A DNA stretch of 64,000 nucleotides from Petrosia ficiformis (Eukaryota; Porifera; Demospongiae; Haplosclerida; Petrosiidae). The notes below the pieces were generated by a model. That model saw only the letters and a list, made by a program, of their open reading frames with translations. It was not told where the DNA came from and made no database searches. A program made the translations under genes and the position numbers. The stretch is taken from assembly GCA_947044365.1 (NCBI GenBank), contig OX345639.1, positions 5,584,444 to 5,648,443 of the forward strand, written 5' to 3'. Positions 63,005-64,000 of this stretch are shown in pieces. Each line of letters starts with the position of its first letter. Position 1 is the stretch's first letter.

Positions 63005-63047
63005 CTTGCAAATCGGACCCTTGTTGAAAAAGGGTCTAACTTGCAAG
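63005..63047 (+). other. Two-helix hairpin downstream of the small membrane-protein candidate
   Basis: CTTGCAA (63005-63011) pairs with TTGCAAG (63041-63047) and GACCCTT (63016-63022) with AAGGGTC (63030-63036). Between the helices is a 4x4 internal loop (ATCG / TAAC), with a 7-base apical loop. All 14 pairs are Watson-Crick. It lies in the probable 3' UTR about 110 bp after the stop. It lacks the ATGA/GA quartet needed for a standard SECIS element. Confidence 0.6.
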
Positions 63048-63454
63048 ACTAGTTCAATTATTGTGGATAATGTTTTGTTTTTGCTTATCATTTGTTTTCA
63101 TATGAGCCAGACATTCTTTGTCATATGGGAAAAACATATTACTCATTTCAACATAACAATATATTGTATGTTTCATTACATCATTATTATAATTATGAAA
63201 ATGTCCTTCGAAACTTGATTTCATTTAGTGAAGGATATCTGATGTACAAGGATAATTATGATTGTTAATGATTATTTTCTCCTTTGTAATTAACATTAAA
63301 ATAATAACTCATATTCTTAAGTCATTATAATTATTTTATAACGCTATCAGAATAAAATCAATCATGCTATCAAATCTTAATTATGATTATGAAGTAAATA
63401 CAATCATCCATAACACAATAATACATTATAAAAATCTCTTGTGATTTGGAAATA

Positions 63455-64000
63455 TCATCTTAAACTTTCAACAAATTGTTCAATTAGTGGTATTGCTTTG
63501 TTCATGATATTAGGAGCACCAGAACACAAACACACTATGACTCCATGTGGATAACTACACACTACGAGACCTCTCTGTGTTCCCTCACTGATACCATATA
63601 CACTATACAGAAAGGATATTAAACACTAAATAATGACTGATTAGATTAAGTCTGTTTACATTCATGATGACCTCAGTTTAATGTCATAAGATTAATACAT
63701 GATTATACTGTAACTCAATAATGAAGCAATGATTAAAATTTGACATACACAAAAGAATAATTATATGAAAATATATTGTTGGTCGTTCCAAATTAAAGTT
63801 ATGAACATTTTATTTTGAGGTCCTGGTGAAGTGAATGACATTTATTTTGTGCAATACGATAGTCTCGTACCCAAATGATTAGTCTGGGTATGAGTCTATG
63901 TATTAACACATTCCATACCTACATTCTGTTTTTCTAAAGACAGTGAATTGTAAATCTGATTTCAAATGAAGTGTAGTCACATCTTCAATATGAAAGAAAC
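63455..64000 (-). CDS. C-terminal two exons of an unidentified gene (continues beyond the window)
   Basis: Minus-strand exons 64000-63919 (partial) and 63602-63455 join with GT-AG sites in phase (AG|T codon). The translation runs HIEDVTTLHLKSDLQFTVF, RKTEC, then VYGISEGTQRGLVVCSYPHG, VIVCLCSGAPNIMNKAIPL and IEQFVESLR. The Cys-containing beta-strand pattern (LVVCSYPHGVIVCLC) would suit the end of a small alpha/beta or longin-like domain, but I cannot name the family. Exon structure and an even, non-repetitive composition support a real gene. Confidence 0.7.

Overview
The window is nuclear DNA from an animal. It is AT-rich, with short GT-AG introns, many small inverted-repeat elements and tightly packed conserved metazoan genes. 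Membrane-anchored laccase-like genes, very compact spacing and the repeat style make a demosponge (Amphimedon-like) the most plausible source. That assignment is inference; no species-diagnostic sequence was tested. All splice models were built by hand from splice sites, reading phase and remembered family sequences.

Region 1 (1-10.2 kb) holds a laccase (multicopper oxidase) cluster: the intact 3' end of one copy (1-450), then two copies facing each other tail to tail (4827-7290 plus, 7711-10167 minus). Both of these are broken: the first by three indels, the second by a single in-frame TGA. Between copy 1 and copy 2 lie five spliced exons of the start of mitochondrial PNPase (PNPT1, minus) with no visible continuation. 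A decayed laccase 3' end sits at about 19.4 kb.

Region 2 (10.8-18.0 kb) is one minus-strand gene, INCENP, the scaffold of the chromosomal passenger complex. Eleven exons keep phase throughout and would encode about 1593 residues. The protein has been enlarged by internal duplications at three scales.

Region 3 (20.6-41 kb) holds SLC39A9/ZIP9 (+), ARV1 (-), CHAC2 (+), METTL21A (-, with a decayed partial copy beside it), STX5 (+) and OS9 (+). These act in zinc transport, sterol/lipid homeostasis, glutathione turnover, Hsp70 methylation, Golgi SNARE fusion and ER-associated degradation.

Region 4 (41-56 kb) is a strictly alternating array: CSTPP1 (-), an unrecognised 435-aa protein (+), ERH (-), CDKN3 (+), SRP9 (-), ZCCHC9 (+), an SRSF4/6-like SR protein (-) and SYNJ2BP (+). 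The four divergent pairs are separated by only about 70-135 bp between start codons, so each pair probably shares a promoter.

Region 5 (56-64 kb) has a SAM-domain C19orf47 homologue (+), a puzzling small membrane-protein candidate with an in-frame TGA at its splice junction (+), and the last two exons of an unidentified minus-strand gene running off the right edge.

Introns and spacers are full of candidate miniature inverted-repeat elements, two 74-bp tandem arrays, microsatellites, a tRNA-like fragment and one larger terminal-inverted-repeat element that may carry a helicase-like exon.
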